DNA of 32,313 nucleotides from Pseudomonadota bacterium (GTDB lineage: Bacteria > Pseudomonadota > Gammaproteobacteria > Burkholderiales > Burkholderiaceae_D): the NCBI GenBank assembly GCA_030272785.1, contig JARXKM010000023.1, forward strand, positions 1 through 32,313, in the 5' to 3' direction. The first letter of the stretch is position 1. Every line of letters starts with the position of its first letter. The notes below the pieces were generated by a model, which made no database searches, was not told the DNA's origin, and saw only the letters and a program-made list of their open reading frames with translations. Shown here piece after piece: positions 17,956-28,798 of this stretch. A program made the position numbers and the translations under genes.

Positions 17956-19437
17956 ATGGCAACATACTGGACGATACTGGCCGTGGCGGGCGCCTGCCTG
18001 GCGGCGCCGGCCCAAGCGGCGGACCAGGCGGCGGATCAGGCGGCGGACCAGGCGGCGCCCACCGCGACGACGACGCTGGCCGCGGCGGCGCAGGCGCTGG
18101 CCGACCAGGTGTTCGCGCGCTGGGACGGACGATCGCCCGGCTGCGTCGTCGGCGTCGCCGAGCACGGCAAGCCGCTGCTGACCGGCGCCTACGGCATGGC
18201 CGACCTCGAGCACGGCGTGCGCAACGGCGCCGACACCATCTTCGAGGCCGGCTCGGTGTCGAAGCAGTTCACCGCCGCCGCCATCGCGCTGCTGGCGCGC
18301 GACGGCAAGCTCGCGCTCGACGATCCGGTCCGCAAATACATCCCCGAACTGCCCGACTACGGCGCCGCACTGACCATCCGCCACATGCTCGCCCACACCA
18401 GCGGGCTGCGCGACTGGGGCGCGGTGGCCGAGATCGGCGGCGCGCCGCGCGGCACGCACGTCTACACCAACGCCGACGTGCTGGGCATCGTCGGGCGCCA
18501 GAGCGCGCTCAATTTCGCGCCCGGCACGCGCTGGTCGTACAGCAACACCGGCTACAGCCTGGCCGCCATCATCGTCGAACGGGTCAGCGGCCAGCCGTTC
18601 GCCGCCTTCACCCGCGCGCGCCTGTTCGCACCGCTCGGCATGACCAGCACCTCGTGGCGCGACGACTACAGCCGCATCCTGGAGCGGCGCGCCATCGCCT
18701 ACGACAAGCGGGCCGACGGCTACCACACCGACATGCCGTTCGAGAACGTGGTCGGCAACGGCGGCCTGCTCACTACCGTCGGCGACCTGCTCAAGTGGAA
18801 CGAGAACATCGAGCATCCGCGCGTCGGCGATGCCGCGTTCTGGCGCGCCGCGCAAACGCCCGGCACGCTGGCCGACGGCAGCGCCCACCACTACGGCCTG
18901 GGCCTGTCGATCCTGCATGCCGAGCACGAGCCGATGGTGACCCACGGCGGCGCCACCGCCGGCTACCGCAGTGTGCTGAGCCGCTATCCGCGCCGCCAGT
19001 TGTCGGTCGCGGTGCTGTGCAATGCCGGCGACGCCCACCCTGGCGCCGACGCCGCGTTGCTGGTGCGGCGCTTGCTCGAGACGCGCCCGGCCATGGCGGC
19101 GCTGGCCGACGCGCCGCGTCCGCCGGGCGGCGTGCCGGCGGTGCGCGCGTCGGCCCGCACGATCGCCGAGGTGCCGCTGGCCGAACTGGCCGGCACCTAC
19201 GTCAGCGCCGACGCCGACGCCCGCTACGTGGTGACCGAACAAGACGGCGTCCTGGTGGTGCGGGCGCGTTACGGCGCACCGACGACGCTCACGCGCGTCG
19301 CCGGCGACCGCTTCTTCCACGGCGGCGCCGGCGTGGTGTTCCTGCGCGACGCGCAGCAGCGCGTGAGCGGCCTGAGCGTGGCGATCGACCGCGCCTGGGA
19401 CGTGCGCTTCGCGCGTCAGCCCGGGCGGACCGATTGA
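17956..19437 (+). CDS. Serine hydrolase, class C beta-lactamase-like, exported
   Basis: TIFEAGSVSKQFTAAAIALLARDGKLALDDPVRKYIPELPDYG (SxxK motif SVSK), YSNTGYSLAAIIVERVSG (YxN), LGLSILHAEHEPMVTHGGATAGYRS. Confidence 0.88.
   Translation: MATYWTILAVAGACLAAPAQAADQAADQAADQAAPTATTTLAAAAQALADQVFARWDGRSPGCVVGVAEHGKPLLTGAYGMADLEHGVRNGADTIFEAGSVSKQFTAAAIALLARDGKLALDDPVRKYIPELPDYGAALTIRHMLAHTSGLRDWGAVAEIGGAPRGTHVYTNADVLGIVGRQSALNFAPGTRWSYSNTGYSLAAIIVERVSGQPFAAFTRARLFAPLGMTSTSWRDDYSRILERRAIAYDKRADGYHTDMPFENVVGNGGLLTTVGDLLKWNENIEHPRVGDAAFWRAAQTPGTLADGSAHHYGLGLSILHAEHEPMVTHGGATAGYRSVLSRYPRRQLSVAVLCNAGDAHPGADAALLVRRLLETRPAMAALADAPRPPGGVPAVRASARTIAEVPLAELAGTYVSADADARYVVTEQDGVLVVRARYGAPTTLTRVAGDRFFHGGAGVVFLRDAQQRVSGLSVAIDRAWDVRFARQPGRTD
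18012..18058 (+). repeat. 12-bp in-frame tandem repeat (AADQ)n after the signal peptide of the serine hydrolase
   Basis: gcggcggaccaggcggcggatcaggcggcggaccaggcggcg encodes AADQAADQAADQAA. Confidence 0.85.
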
Positions 19438-19490
19438 ATGCATAATGGTAAGTACATCGAACAACAACCATCCCATCGACGGAGACACGC

Positions 19491-20465
19491 ATGACAAACA
19501 CAATGATCTGCAAGACCATCGCCATCGCGGCCATGCTGGTGGCCGGCGGCGCCCAGGCACAGGAAGTGGTGCGCCTCGGTAACCTCAAGTTCGCCCACTA
19601 CGGCGCCGTCTCGTACATCAAGGAAATCGCGCCGAAATGCGGCATCAAGGTCGAGGAGAAGATCTTCGCCAAGGGCCTCGACGTGATGCAGGCGATCATC
19701 GCCGGCGAACTCGATGTCGGCACCACCGCCTCCGAGGCCGCCATTTCCGGCCGCGCATCCGGCGCGCCGATCTTTGTCGTGGCCGGCTTTGCCAAGGGCG
19801 GCGCGCGGCTGGTGGCGCGGCCCGAACTGGGCATCAAGACGGTCAAGGACCTCAAGGGCCACAAGGTCGGCGTGACGCGCGGCGCGATCCAGGAAGTGCT
19901 GTTGATGGCCGAGCTGCAAAAGCATGGCCTGAGCGCCGACAGCGCGCCTGGCAAGGACGTGCAGCTGATCTACCTGTCGTACCCCGACCTGAACGCCGCG
20001 CTGCTGGGCAAGAACATCGACGCCATGATGCAGTCCGAGCCGCAGTCGTCGCAGGCGATCAACAAGAATTTCGGCGTCGAGGTGATCAAGCCGTACGACA
20101 CGCCGATCGGCGAGCCGGTGCGCACCATGGTGATGACGGAGAAGTTCTACAAGGAGAAGCGGCCGCTGGCGGAAAAATTCATGAAGTGCTTCGTCGAGGC
20201 GACCAAGAGCTTCATCGACAACAAGGCGCTGGCCGAGAAGTATGTGCGCGAAACGGTATTCAAGGGCCAGATCACGGCCGACGACTTCAACGACGCGATC
20301 GGCAATTCCTCGTACTCGTATGACATCACGCCCGAGCACATCCAGATCACCACCGACATCATGGTCAAGACCGGGGTCGGCAAGATGGCCAAGCCGCCGG
20401 TGGCCAAGGACTGGGTCAAGACCGACCTGCTCGACGCCGCCAAGAAGAGCCTGAATGTCAAGTAA
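19491..20465 (+). CDS. ABC transporter substrate-binding protein (SsuA/TauA/NMT1-like)
   Basis: MTNTMICKTIAIAAMLVAGGAQAQEVVRLGNLKFAHYGAVSYIKEIAPKCGIKVEEKIFAKGLDVMQAIIAGELDVGTTASEAAISGRASGAPIFVVAGF; upstream of permease and ATPase genes. Confidence 0.88.
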   Translation: MTNTMICKTIAIAAMLVAGGAQAQEVVRLGNLKFAHYGAVSYIKEIAPKCGIKVEEKIFAKGLDVMQAIIAGELDVGTTASEAAISGRASGAPIFVVAGFAKGGARLVARPELGIKTVKDLKGHKVGVTRGAIQEVLLMAELQKHGLSADSAPGKDVQLIYLSYPDLNAALLGKNIDAMMQSEPQSSQAINKNFGVEVIKPYDTPIGEPVRTMVMTEKFYKEKRPLAEKFMKCFVEATKSFIDNKALAEKYVRETVFKGQITADDFNDAIGNSSYSYDITPEHIQITTDIMVKTGVGKMAKPPVAKDWVKTDLLDAAKKSLNVK

Positions 20466-21297
20466 GTCAAATAAGGCGCGCCTGACAAGCCGGCGCTGGC
20501 AGGAGTTCGGCGTCGGGCTGGTGGTGCCGGCGGCCGTCATCGCGCTGTGGCAGTTCGTCACCAGCATGGGCTGGGTCAATCCGCAGGTGCTGCCGTCGCC
20601 GCTGGCGGTGGTCGAGAAGTGGATCGCCTACCTGCTGCCGATGCAGCCGTATGCCGGCGGCAGCCGGCTGGCCTGGCTGGTGTCGGGCGAATTGATCATC
20701 GATTCGCTCGGCTCGATGTACCGGGTGCTGGTCGGCTTCGCCATCGGCGCCGGCCTGGCCTTGCCGATGGGCCTGGCGATGGGGGCGAGCGCGCGCGTGT
20801 ACGCCTGGTTCAACCCGCTGTTCCAGCTGCTGCGGCCGATTCCGCCGATCGCCTACATCCCGCTGTCGATCCTGTGGTTCGGGCTGGGCAATCCGCCGGC
20901 GGTGTTCCTGATCGCGCTCGGCGCCTTCTTCCCGGTGCTGATGAACACCATCGCCGGCGTGCGCCAGGTCGACAGCATCTACCTGCGCGCCGCCCGCAAC
21001 CTGGGCGCCAACCAGCGCACCATGTTCCTGCGCGTGATCCTGCCGGCCGCGGTGCCGTACATCCTGGCCGGGGTGCGGATCGGCATCGGCACCGCCTTCA
21101 TCGTGGTGATCGTGTCGGAAATGATTGCCGTCAACAACGGGCTTGGCTTTCGCATCCTCGAGGCGCGCGAATATTTTTGGTCCGACAAGATCATCGCCGG
21201 CATGATCACCATCGGCCTGTGGGGCCTGGCGATCGACGTCGGCATGAACCGCCTGAACAACCATCTGCTGCGCTGGCACCGCGGCCTGGAAAGCTGA
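20455..21297 (+). CDS. ABC transporter permease (SsuC/TauC-like)
   Basis: MSSKSNKARLTSRRWQEFGVGLVVPAAVIALWQFVTSMGWVNPQVLPSPLAVVEKW...VLIALGAFFPVLMNTIAGVRQVDSIYLRAARNLGANQRTMFLRVILPAAVPYILAGVRIGIGTAF; overlaps the upstream gene. Confidence 0.93.
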   Translation: MSSKSNKARLTSRRWQEFGVGLVVPAAVIALWQFVTSMGWVNPQVLPSPLAVVEKWIAYLLPMQPYAGGSRLAWLVSGELIIDSLGSMYRVLVGFAIGAGLALPMGLAMGASARVYAWFNPLFQLLRPIPPIAYIPLSILWFGLGNPPAVFLIALGAFFPVLMNTIAGVRQVDSIYLRAARNLGANQRTMFLRVILPAAVPYILAGVRIGIGTAFIVVIVSEMIAVNNGLGFRILEAREYFWSDKIIAGMITIGLWGLAIDVGMNRLNNHLLRWHRGLES

Positions 21298-21298
21298 C

Positions 21299-22096
<798 letters not shown>

Positions 22097-22102
22097 TCCC
22101 AA

Positions 22103-22348
22103 AAACCGGGACAGACCCGGTTTTTGGCATTGCCACGGGCTGATAATTGCCTCAATACCGGGTCTGTCCCGGTTTAGCGCGCAACGCCCTTTGGCGCGAA
22201 CTGGGCCAGCGATGATGGAAGAGCAGCAGCGCCACCGCAGCGACGACTGCGCATGGCCGCGGTCGACTGATCCCGAAACCGGGACAGACCCGGTTTTCGG
22301 CATTGCCACGAGACGATGTTTGCCTCAATACCGGGTCTGTCCCGGTTT
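22103..22348. repeat. Second REP-like cluster: 22103-22123 (+), 22155-22175 (inverted), 22276-22296 (+), 22328-22348 (inverted)
   Basis: Same AAACCGGG-ACAGA-CCCGGTTT hairpin as at 8110-8207; inverted copies read ATACCGGGTCTGTCCCGGTTT. Confidence 0.9.
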
Positions 22349-22400
22349 GGCGCGGTCCGGCGATCACTCCCGGCGGCGACTATGGTGTAAACTCGCGTCC

Positions 22401-23204
22401 ATGCAGACTTATTTCTTCTTTGCCGCCGCGCTGTTGTACGCCGGGTGCGCCTTGCTTCCGATCCGGCAGGGCGCGCTGATCGCGTCCGTCACCGCCTTCG
22501 CCTGGCTGTTGCACGGCGCCGCGCTTTGGGGCGACATGCGCGCCCCCGGCGGGCTGCGGGTCGGCTTCGCCATCATGCTGTCGGCCGCGCTGTGGGTGTC
22601 GGTGCTGGCGTACTGGTTCGAGAACCGCAATTTCGCGCTCGACGGCCTGCGCCGCCTGGTGATGCCGTGCGCCGCCGCCGCCGCGGTGCTGCCGGCGCTG
22701 TTTCCGGGCAGCGTGTTCCAGCTGCAGGGCCAGTCGCCCGCCTTCGGCTGGCACATCGCCGTCGCCATCCTCGCCTACAGCACCTTGACCATCGCCGCCT
22801 TCCACGCGGTGCTGATGGCGCTGCAGGAGTCGCGCCTGCATACGCGCAGCCCGGCGGCCGGCTGGCTCGGCGGCGCGCTCGACCAGCTGCCCGCCTTGCT
22901 GACGATGGAAAAACTGCTGTTTCGCCTGATCGGCATCGGCTTCGTGTTGCTCAGCCTGACCGTGTTGTCGGGCATCGTGTTTTCCGAGCAGCTGTTCGGC
23001 GCCGTCCTCAAGTGGGACCACAAGACCGTCTTCGCGCTGCTGTCGTGGATACTGTTCGCCGCCTTGCTGGCCGGGCGGCGCTGGCGCGGCTGGCGCGGCA
23101 AGACTGCCTTGCGCTTCACCCTGGCCGGCTTCGCCACCCTGGTGCTGGCCTATGTCGGCAGCCGCTTCGTGCTCGAAGTGGTGCTGCACCGGGCGCTCGC
23201 ATGA
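22401..23204 (+). CDS. Cytochrome c assembly/CcsA (YpjD-like) integral membrane protein
   Basis: MQTYFFFAAALLYAGCALLPIRQGALIASVTAFAWLLHGAALW...FGWHIAVAILAYSTLTIAAFHAVLMALQESRL...LLTMEKLLFRLIGIGFVLLSLTVLSGIVFSEQLFG..LKWDHKTVFALLSWILFAALLAGR. Confidence 0.88.
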   Translation: MQTYFFFAAALLYAGCALLPIRQGALIASVTAFAWLLHGAALWGDMRAPGGLRVGFAIMLSAALWVSVLAYWFENRNFALDGLRRLVMPCAAAAAVLPALFPGSVFQLQGQSPAFGWHIAVAILAYSTLTIAAFHAVLMALQESRLHTRSPAAGWLGGALDQLPALLTMEKLLFRLIGIGFVLLSLTVLSGIVFSEQLFGAVLKWDHKTVFALLSWILFAALLAGRRWRGWRGKTALRFTLAGFATLVLAYVGSRFVLEVVLHRALA

Positions 23205-23443
23205 GCCGCCTGCTGTTCTGGCTGGCGCTGGCGGTGCTGGTGGTGATGGCCGTGCGCAGCAAGCTGCGCGGCGCCGGCTCCGGGCCGGCGGCGCCGTCGC
23301 GCCGCGCGCCGCCCGAGCCGCCGGCGATCGAAACGATGACCAGCTGCGCCCACTGCGGGCTGTACTTCCCGGCCTCGGAGGCGGTGCGCGCCGACGGCCT
23401 GGACTACTGCAGTCCGGCCCACGTCCGGCTGCCGGCGAAATAA
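23201..23443 (+). CDS. PP0621-like small protein (N-terminal TM, Cys-rich C-terminal motif)
   Basis: MSRLLFWLALAVLVVMAVRSKLRG...IETMTSCAHCGLYFPASEAVRADGLDYCSPAHVRLPAK; ATGA overlap with the upstream stop. Confidence 0.8.
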   Translation: MSRLLFWLALAVLVVMAVRSKLRGAGSGPAAPSRRAPPEPPAIETMTSCAHCGLYFPASEAVRADGLDYCSPAHVRLPAK

Positions 23444-23449
23444 GCGCCG

Positions 23450-25147
23450 ATGGCCCGCTGGCAAGCGCTGTCGGCCGAATCGCGCGAGACCTTCTGGCGC
23501 TCGCTGCAGACGCTCAACGCCACCCGCGTCGCCATCGCGCTGGTGCTGCTGCTGTACCTGAGCGTGGGCAGCCGCGCCGCGCCGCCGGTCAGCGCGCAGC
23601 TGTACGCGATCGCCTGCATCGCCTACCTGGCCGCGGCGATGCTGTTCGGCAGCCTGACGATCTACTGGCGGCGCCGCTTCCTGCTGCAGCTGGGCGCCCA
23701 GATTGCCTTCGACCTCGGCGTCATTACGCTGCTCTACCTGAGCGCCGGCGGCGCCCGCAGCGGCCTGGCGATCCTCTACCTGTTCCCGCTGGCCGGCGCG
23801 GCGATCCTGGCGCCGCTGCTGCTGGCGCTGTTTTCGGCCGCGCTGGTGTCGCTGCTGCTGATCGGCGAGAGCGCCTGGCAGGTGGTCATCGAAGGCCGCG
23901 ATACCCCGCTGGTGCAGTCCGGCCTGTACGGCGCGGCATTTTTCGCCACCGTGCTGCTGGTGTCGCGGCTGGCCGGCAAACTGATCGGCCAGGAAGAGCT
24001 GGCCGCGCGGCGCGGCGCCGACCTCAAGATCCAGCAGGCGATCAACCGCATCGTGATGGCTGACGTCGGCGACGGCATCCTGGTGGTCGGCGCCGACGGC
24101 CACGTTTTCACCAGCAATCCGGCGGCTCAGCGCATGCTGGCGCTGGCCGGCGAGGGCGTCGACTTCCGCCTCGCCGGGCTCGCCGCGCTGGCGCCGATCG
24201 CCCAGGCCTTCGATGCCTGGCTGGCGCTGCCGCCCGAGCGCGCCGCGGCCGACGGCCAGGGCGCGTTCGTCACCGTCAAGCCGGACCAGGACGGCGCCGG
24301 CGGCGGCGACAGCGCGCCGGTACTGCGCAGCATGCGGCCCGACCTGGCGGCGCACCTGAAGCTGCGCTTTGCCCGCGTCGACACCGCCGACCACGCCACC
24401 GGCCGCTGTGTGATCTTCCTGCAGGACGTGACGGCGATCGAAAACCAGGCGCAGCAACTGAAGCTGGCGTCGATGGGCCGGCTCACCGCCAGCATCGCCC
24501 ACGAGGTGCGCAACCCGCTGTCGGCGATCGGCCACGCCACCTCGCTGCTGGCCGAGGACCTGGCCGAGCCGTCGCACGCGCGCCTGCTCAAGATCGTCGC
24601 CGACAACGTGGCGCGGGTGAACCGCATGGTCGAAGACATCCTGCAGCTGTCGCGCAAGGTGCAGCCGCACGCCGAGCCGCTGCCGCTGGCCGGCTTCCTC
24701 ACCGAGATCCGCGGCGAGTTCCAGGAGACCCACGCGCTGGCCGCCGACATGATCGCGCTCGCCGGCAGCGACTGCGCGCCGGTGCGCTTCGACGCGCTGC
24801 ACCTGCGCGAGGTGGTGGTCAACCTGCTCACCAACGCGATCCGCTACGCCAGCGGCACGCCCGGCTCGATCCGGCTGTTCGTCGCCAGCGACAGCCCCGG
24901 CCGCATCGAGCTGCACGTGCAGGACGACGGCCCCGGCATCACGCCCGAAGTGCGCGCCCACCTGTTCGAGCCGTTCTACACCACCTCCAGCAAGGGCACC
25001 GGCCTGGGCCTGTACCTGGCGCGCGAGCTGTGCCTCAACAACGAGGCCATGCTCGACTACGAATACCGGGTCGACGCCGGCGCCTTCGGCATGCGCCAGG
25101 CCAGCGGCCGGTTTGTCATCACCTTCGCGCAGCCACTGACCCTGTAA
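23450..25147 (+). CDS. pilS: Sensor histidine kinase PilS
   Basis: N-terminal TM region, PAS-like region, MGRLTASIAHEVRNPLSAIGHATSLLAEDL (H-box), VVVNLLTNAIRYA (N-box), LHVQDDGPGI, GTGLGLYLARELC (G-boxes); syntenic with pilR. Confidence 0.88.
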   Translation: MARWQALSAESRETFWRSLQTLNATRVAIALVLLLYLSVGSRAAPPVSAQLYAIACIAYLAAAMLFGSLTIYWRRRFLLQLGAQIAFDLGVITLLYLSAGGARSGLAILYLFPLAGAAILAPLLLALFSAALVSLLLIGESAWQVVIEGRDTPLVQSGLYGAAFFATVLLVSRLAGKLIGQEELAARRGADLKIQQAINRIVMADVGDGILVVGADGHVFTSNPAAQRMLALAGEGVDFRLAGLAALAPIAQAFDAWLALPPERAAADGQGAFVTVKPDQDGAGGGDSAPVLRSMRPDLAAHLKLRFARVDTADHATGRCVIFLQDVTAIENQAQQLKLASMGRLTASIAHEVRNPLSAIGHATSLLAEDLAEPSHARLLKIVADNVARVNRMVEDILQLSRKVQPHAEPLPLAGFLTEIRGEFQETHALAADMIALAGSDCAPVRFDALHLREVVVNLLTNAIRYASGTPGSIRLFVASDSPGRIELHVQDDGPGITPEVRAHLFEPFYTTSSKGTGLGLYLARELCLNNEAMLDYEYRVDAGAFGMRQASGRFVITFAQPLTL

Positions 25148-25256
25148 GCAGGACCGTAATGTTCGGCGTGGCCAGAGGCGCGCTCTGGTCCGGCGTCGCC
25201 GCCACGATCACGGATGGCCGCAGCGCCAGCCGGTGGTTCACCAGTTCCAGTCGCCT

Positions 25257-25649
25257 TCATGCCGCCGCGCGGGCGGGCCGCAGCGCGCACGCGCCATCGC
25301 CGCCGAGCGCATGCGCGAGCGAGGCGACGATCAGGAACGCGGGATACTCCCAGCCGCCGCCGTTTGCCGAGAAAACCCAGCCGTTGGCCACATGTACGCT
25401 GGCGGCGCCGATCAGCACCGGGATGAGGGCAAGCGACGCCACCCGGCCGTGCCAGCCGAGCAGGATCATGGTGCCTCCCGCCAGTTCGGCGGCGACCACC
25501 GGATAGACGGCATGCGGCGGAAACCCATGGGCTACGAAGAACTGGTCGGCGCCGGGCAGGGTGAATACGAAGATCTTGAGCAGCGCGTGGGCGCACCACA
25601 TGACGCCGAGGGCGGTGCGCAGGAGGGTGAAGGCATAGGCGGATTGCAT
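25257..25649 (-). CDS. DoxX family membrane protein
   Basis: MQSAYAFTLLRTALGVMWCAHALLKIFVFTLPGADQFFVAHGFPPHAVYPVVAAELAGGTMILLGWHGRVASLALIPVLIGAASVHVANGWVFSANGGGWEYPAFLIVASLAHAL. Confidence 0.85.
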   Translation of the reverse strand: MQSAYAFTLLRTALGVMWCAHALLKIFVFTLPGADQFFVAHGFPPHAVYPVVAAELAGGTMILLGWHGRVASLALIPVLIGAASVHVANGWVFSANGGGWEYPAFLIVASLAHALGGDGACALRPARAAA

Positions 25650-25672
25650 GGTGTCGTCCTTTCGAAATTGTC

Positions 25673-25724
25673 GTTGCAATTGCAACCAAATCGAATTGTA
25701 CTTGCATGTAATTGCATTTGCAAC
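25673..25724. promoter_or_regulatory. Paired palindromic candidate MarR operators between doxX and marR
   Basis: 25673-25686 GTTGCAATTGCAAC (perfect 14-bp palindrome) and 25711-25724 ATTGCATTTGCAAC (reverse complement GTTGCAAATGCAAT, 12/14 match). Confidence 0.7.
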
Positions 25725-25737
25725 TAAAATTCGCGGC

Positions 25738-26184
25738 ATGACAACCCAGGCAAATCAGCAATCCGCGTGGCCGCTGCTGCTCACCGGGCACGCGCTCCTC
25801 ACCGGCAACATTGAGCGCAGGCTAGCCGAAGCCGGCCTGCCGCCGCTTGCGTGGTACGACGTGCTGTGGACGCTCGAGCGCGCGCCGCGGCACCGGCTGC
25901 GCATGCACGAACTGGCCGACGGCGTCGTCCTCACCCGCAGCAATCTCACCCGCCTGGTCGACCGTCTGCAGGCGGCCGGCCTGCTGCGCCGCGAGCCCGA
26001 CCCGGACGACAAACGCGGCGCCTACGCCGCGCTCGAACCGGCCGGGCTGGCGCTGCGCAAGAAGATGTGGGCGGCATATTCGGCCGCGATCCACGAGTTG
26101 TTCGACGCCCACCTGGACGACGATGAACAGCGCGCGCTGGCCGCCGCGTTACGCAAGGTGATCCTGGCCGCGCGCGCCGGCTGA
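25738..26184 (+). CDS. MarR family transcriptional regulator
   Basis: MTTQANQQSAWPLLLTGHALLTGNIERRLAEAGLPPLAWYDVLWTLERAPRHRLRMHELADGVVLTRSNLTRLVDRLQAAGLLRREPDPDDKRGAYAALEPAG (wHTH). Confidence 0.9.
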   Translation: MTTQANQQSAWPLLLTGHALLTGNIERRLAEAGLPPLAWYDVLWTLERAPRHRLRMHELADGVVLTRSNLTRLVDRLQAAGLLRREPDPDDKRGAYAALEPAGLALRKKMWAAYSAAIHELFDAHLDDDEQRALAAALRKVILAARAG

Positions 26185-26203
26185 CGGCACGCCCAGCCCT
26201 CTT

Positions 26204-26241
26204 CAGCCGGACCGCAGCCGGACCGCAGCCGGACCGCAGCC
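26204..26241 (+). repeat. 11-bp tandem repeat (cagccggaccg, about 3.5 units)
   Basis: cagccggaccgcagccggaccgcagccggaccgcagcc immediately after marR. Confidence 0.85.
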
Positions 26242-26248
26242 CGTCGCG

Positions 26249-26301
26249 ATGGTGTAGACTTGGCGCCTATGCAAACCTCTCTTTTCTTTGTCGCTGCGCC
26301 C
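26249..26301 (+). pseudogene. Candidate decayed copy of the 5' end and upstream region of the ccsA-like gene
   Basis: atggtgtagact-tggcgcct-ATGCAAACCTCTCTTTTCTTTGTCGCTGCGC resembles 22382-22431 atggtgtaaact-cgcgtcc-ATGCAGACTTATTTCTTCTTTGCCGCCGCGC; differences are mostly transitions. Confidence 0.5.
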
Positions 26302-26393
26302 GATCGGCGCGGCCTTGCGCGACCCGGTGCCGCCAGGTCTGCGGCAGTCGCGCCGGCAAGCGCGCCGCTTGGCGTGGCGAGACCGGCCGCATC

Positions 26394-27814
<1,421 letters not shown>

Positions 27815-27815
<1 letters not shown>

Positions 27816-28477
27816 TGGCGGCGCTGACGCGCGCTGCCATCGGCGCCGACGGCTGGTGCGGCCAGGCGCTGCGCTACGACTCGCCCAACTGCGACGCCAG
27901 GCCGGCCGGCGCCCAGGTCGAGCTGCTGGTGGTGCACAACATCAGCCTGCCGGCCGGGCGCTTCGGCGGCCCGCACATCGCCGACCTGTTTACCAACCGC
28001 GTCGATTTCGCCGCCGACCCCTCGTTCGCCGACCTGCGCGGCCTGACCGTCTCGGCCCACTTCCTGGTGCGCCGCGACGGCGCCGTGCTGCAGTTCGTCT
28101 CGTGCGAACAGCGCGCCTGGCATGCCGGCGTGTCGCGCTTCGGCGGCCGCGAACAATGCAACGATTTTTCGGTCGGCGTGGAAATGGAAGGCTCGGATTT
28201 TGTTGCATTTTCGCCAGCGCAATATGAATCGCTGGCCGCGCTGACGCTGGCGCTGGCGGCGCGCTATCCGCTGGCCGCGGTGCAGGGGCACGAACACGTC
28301 GCGCCTGGCCGGAAAACCGATCCCGGACCGTACTTTGACTGGGAAATGCTGGCAAACCGGCTCAGCGAGGCGGCCGCCCGGCTGCCTCATAACAGTGCAG
28401 TGTTAGTGACCGCTCACCGTCTGGTCGGCGTGGTTTCCGCGCTGAAAAATGTCAATCCCTTGCACCAAAAAAAATAG
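27815..28477 (+). CDS. ampD: 1,6-anhydro-N-acetylmuramyl-L-alanine amidase AmpD
   Basis: SPNCDARPAGAQVELLVVHNISLPAGRFGGPHIADLFTNRVD...VSAHFLVRRDGAVLQFVSCEQRAWHAGVSRFGGREQCNDFSVGVEMEGSDF...VQGHEHVAPGRKTDPGPYFDWE. Confidence 0.95.
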
Positions 28478-28511
28478 CAAATATTTAGTCCCCAATGGTG
28501 TCCGAAATGTA

Positions 28512-28540
28512 TTGCGTGTGCTTAGTTCAGGTACTACAAT
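28512..28540 (+). promoter_or_regulatory. Sigma70-like promoter upstream of nrdA
   Basis: TTGCGT-N17-TACAAT (28512-28517 / 28535-28540). Confidence 0.6.
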
Positions 28541-28576
28541 TAGTCTCACTTCAGCGCTCATGACTAGATGTAGTGG
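28531..28576. promoter_or_regulatory. Two NrdR-box-like palindromes
   Basis: 28533-28544 ACTACAATTAGT and 28563-28574 ACTAGATGTAGT, both ACTA-N4-TAGT, centres 30 bp apart; partial match to the NrdR box consensus acaCwAtATaTwGtgt; first box overlaps the -10. Confidence 0.65.
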
Positions 28577-28798
28577 TGCCGAAGGGTTCACCCCCGGCAC
28601 AGTTTCACCCCCGCCCAGCACGCCTGGAACGGTTTTAACGCAGCGTAATCCACCCATGTTTCCACGTCGTTTGCCCACAGGCTGCAACGGTGGTGGGGTA
28701 TTTTTTGCTTTTTTTATTAGTTGACGGACCCGCCCACCCGGCGGTCCACTTGATAACAATGGCAGCAGCACGACTGCATGCCGCCCCTGGGAGCCTCA

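Noticed and set aside
17197-19560. 787-aa minus-strand ORF over the SBP and beta-lactamase-like genes
   Set aside because: Antisense to two clear CDSs; no domain signature
28541-28798. Cobalamin or other known riboswitch upstream of nrdA
   Set aside because: I could not identify a B12-box or other class-defining motif; kept only as an unexplained leader
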